From Symplocastrum torsivum CPER-KK1 (GTDB taxonomy: Bacteria; Cyanobacteriota; Cyanobacteriia; Cyanobacteriales; Coleofasciculaceae): a stretch of 64,000 nt of DNA. A program made the translations under genes and the position numbers. The stretch is taken from assembly GCA_019358875.1 (NCBI GenBank), contig JAHHIF010000007.1, positions 62,001-126,000 on the forward strand. The letters run 5' to 3'. Of the stretch, positions 62,404-64,000 are shown piece after piece. How positions within the stretch are numbered: position 1 is the stretch's first letter; every line of letters begins with the position of its first letter. The notes beneath the pieces were generated by a model, which made no database searches, was not told where the DNA came from, and saw only the letters and a list, made by a program, of their open reading frames with translations.

Positions 62404-63204
62404 CTAATCAATTTCAATTGATGTCGGTGCAGAACCACTACTTGGTGTGGTAGTAGAAGCTGTCAATGGCTTACGGTAATCAGCATAGATGCGATCGCGC
62501 CAATCGAAAAATGTTTCGTAAAGAGTGCTATCGGCTAAACCAGGAATTCCCTTACCTTTAAGGGCTTCTGGCAAATCCAGGTAGGGGCCCGCAGGAAACT
62601 TGAGTAGCATACTTAAGCCTGCTACCGCAAAATCAGCAAGGCAAGGGGTATCTGAAACCAGATAGGGACGATCTAAAAGCAGCAGACTCAAGGCTTCTAA
62701 ATCTTGCTTCAGACCATCTTTTGCTTCTTTTATCGCCTCTCCACCAAACCCAACACCAGTACCCAAGAGGTCAAGAAGTTCTGGAGGAACAGCACCTACG
62801 ACAGTCTTGAGGAAATCAGGCGCGGTATTGGGTAAAACTGAGGTGCGGAAGCTTGGATTTTGGCTTAATGCGCCAAACAACACCTTACGACTTTTAAGAC
62901 CAATCGATTCATCTGCCCATTCTTCCATGAGCAAGCATAAGCCACGTTCTTTAGGATCTGTTGGGATTAAGGGTTTGTCTGGGTACTTGCGATCCAAATA
63001 CATTGCGATCGCGGTGGAGTCACTAATCACTGTACTTCCATCTTTGAGGACTGGTACTCGCCGTTGACCAGACAGTCGGAAGAGATCTAGCTGTCCTACT
63101 CCTGGGGTGACTTCAATTTTGCGATAAGCTAGCCCCTTGTAATCCAGGATTAGCCGTATTTTTTCAGAGTATTGCGACAGTTCAAATTGGTACAATTCCA
63201 ACAT
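62404..63204 (-). CDS. Glutathione S-transferase family protein
   Basis: 266 residues. N-terminal thioredoxin-like domain MLELYQFELSQYSEKIRLIL with the usual active-site Ser/Tyr near residue 10-13, QRRVPVLKDGSTVISDSTAI (cis-Pro and glutathione-binding Ser), and RKYPDKPLIPTDPKERG. Helical C-terminal domain includes DLEALSLLLLDRPYLVSDTP and LADFAVAGLS. A Ser/Thr/Pro tail of ~20 residues ends the protein. Likely a detoxifying or maleylacetoacetate-type GST; substrate unknown. Confidence 0.85.
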   Translation of the reverse strand: MLELYQFELSQYSEKIRLILDYKGLAYRKIEVTPGVGQLDLFRLSGQRRVPVLKDGSTVISDSTAIAMYLDRKYPDKPLIPTDPKERGLCLLMEEWADESIGLKSRKVLFGALSQNPSFRTSVLPNTAPDFLKTVVGAVPPELLDLLGTGVGFGGEAIKEAKDGLKQDLEALSLLLLDRPYLVSDTPCLADFAVAGLSMLLKFPAGPYLDLPEALKGKGIPGLADSTLYETFFDWRDRIYADYRKPLTASTTTPSSGSAPTSIEID

Positions 63205-63475
63205 CTTACATCTCCTCGCCGTTTACTTGGGAAACACTGTTAATTTAACGTTTCCAGGTTGCTACTTGTTACCTTCTGATTCCTGAGTAGGGTTTTGCCC
63301 ATTCTACTCAAGAGACTGATTTAAGTTGATCATTAAATTTGCTAACTAACTTATGCACACTCAACAAAATTTCAGGTATTTCTAAATCTTAAAAATTAAA
63401 TTCATGGAAAATCCCCCATTGAAGAGATGGGGGAAAATACTTGAGCGATCAATTTAGGAAAGCTTTTGAAGCTGT

Positions 63476-63736
63476 TTAGGCGGCGCGTCTGGTTACTAAG
63501 CCCCAAATGAAGATAAGGATCAGGGCACCAATGACAGCAAAGAGGATACCAGGAATACTGAAAGCTCCTGATGTACTGATCCCTAGTAACGTGCTACCTA
63601 GCCAACCTCCAACTAGAGAACCTAAAATCCCTAAACCAATTGTTGCGAAGATACCGCCGCCTTGATTTCCTGGGTAAATAGCTTTAGCGATCGCACCAGC
63701 AATTAGACCTAAAATAACCCAAGCAATGATGTTCAT
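63476..63736 (-). CDS. GlsB/YeaQ/YmgE family membrane protein
   Basis: 86 residues: MNIIAWVILGLIAGAIAKAI, GNQGGGIFATIGLGILGSLV, GWLGSTLLGISTSGAFSIPG and IPGILFAVIGALILIFIWGL. Three glycine-rich transmembrane helices ending VTRRAA. Transglycosylase-associated stress protein family; mechanism unknown. A paralogue follows upstream (63810-64000), so this is a tandem pair. Confidence 0.88.
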   Translation of the reverse strand: MNIIAWVILGLIAGAIAKAIYPGNQGGGIFATIGLGILGSLVGGWLGSTLLGISTSGAFSIPGILFAVIGALILIFIWGLVTRRAA

Positions 63737-63809
63737 TTGGTTCTCTCCTTAACTTAGTTGATTAACGTTTTTTTCTCGTTTATGTTTAGAACAAAGCTTT
63801 TTGAGTGAT

Positions 63810-64000
63810 TTATGCAGCTCGTCTGGTTACTAAGCCCCAGATGAAGATAACGAGCATTGCACCTAGAACCGCAAAGATAATACCAGGTATCGATAAGGCT
63901 CCGGCTGAAGCGGCTGATGCTCCTCCTATACCTAGAGCGCTACCCAGCCAACCACCAAGTAAGGCACCGACAATACCAAGAGCCATCGTGGCAAGGATAC
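63810..64000 (-). CDS. GlsB/YeaQ/YmgE family membrane protein, cut by the window end
   Basis: C-terminal ~63 residues of a second GlsB-type protein. Visible: ILATMALGIVGALLGGWLGS, ALGIGGASAASAGALSIPGI and FAVLGAMLVIFIWGLVTRRA. Same VTRRAA ending as the copy at 63476 but with a longer Gly/Ala loop. The start lies beyond 64000. Confidence 0.8.
   Translation of the reverse strand, partial: ILATMALGIVGALLGGWLGSALGIGGASAASAGALSIPGIIFAVLGAMLVIFIWGLVTRRAA

Overview
The window comes from a cyanobacterial chromosome, most likely a large-genome (filamentous or colonial) species. The evidence is chlL/chlN without cognate plastid context, families restricted to cyanobacteria and plastids (CGLD27/DUF1230, Ycf33/DUF751, DUF4327, DUF2949, a kinase-GUN4 fusion, XisH/XisI, several Uma2 proteins), a group 2 sigma factor, and very frequent HIP1 octamers (GCGATCGC). 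No rRNA or other species-level marker is present, so the genus cannot be named.

Layout. 1-2,200: AT-rich accessory DNA with the 3' end of an unknown gene and a PIN-domain gene coupled to an unknown partner. 2,300-7,850: an unknown gene, a divergent znuA / znuCB zinc-uptake locus with a Fur/Zur-type box between them, a small membrane protein and an FMN-dependent L-lactate/2-hydroxyacid oxidase. 7,960-18,190: a surface-polysaccharide-like region (CapK/PaaK-like adenylation protein, three GT2 and one GT4 glycosyltransferases) interrupted by two mobile remnants: a DUF559 gene enclosed by perfect 36-bp inverted repeats, and a wrecked TnpB element joined to the 3' end of a group II intron. 18,400-21,440: yqeK-rsfS-CGLD27-asparaginase and tRNA-fMet. 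21,480-26,000: a Uma2 gene and a compact three-gene operon (DUF262 protein, DUF3696-type AAA ATPase, unknown third protein) that looks like an antiphage system. 26,300-29,830: chlL-chlN. 29,900-34,700: clpB between two Uma2 genes. 34,800-42,560: hemJ, a TPR protein, a CDF metal exporter, small cyanobacterial proteins, and ycf33-rbfA-nagZ. 42,900-44,230: convergent adenine methyltransferase and PD-(D/E)XK-like gene. 44,400-53,300: mostly housekeeping (SRAP/YedK, NanE, Pit, CobO, group 2 sigma) with two decayed genes (macro domain, threonine synthase). 54,000-57,700: a restriction-modification island with two C5 cytosine methyltransferases. Each is preceded by a copy of the same ribbon-helix-helix gene plus operator/promoter module, and the restriction-endonuclease-like gene carries an in-frame stop. 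57,900-64,000: kinase-GUN4, XisI/XisH, a HerA-like ATPase, a GST and tandem GlsB-type membrane proteins, the second cut by the window edge.

Working together: znuABC is one zinc importer; ChlL and ChlN are two of the three dark protochlorophyllide reductase subunits (ChlB is not here), and HemJ and the GUN4 domain also touch tetrapyrrole metabolism. The most interesting material is the DUF262/DUF3696 operon, the duplicated regulator-operator module in the methyltransferase island, the TnpB element with its own divergent small RHH gene and palindrome, and the DUF559 gene inside perfect inverted repeats. All functional statements are read from sequence and family memory; no searches were run.
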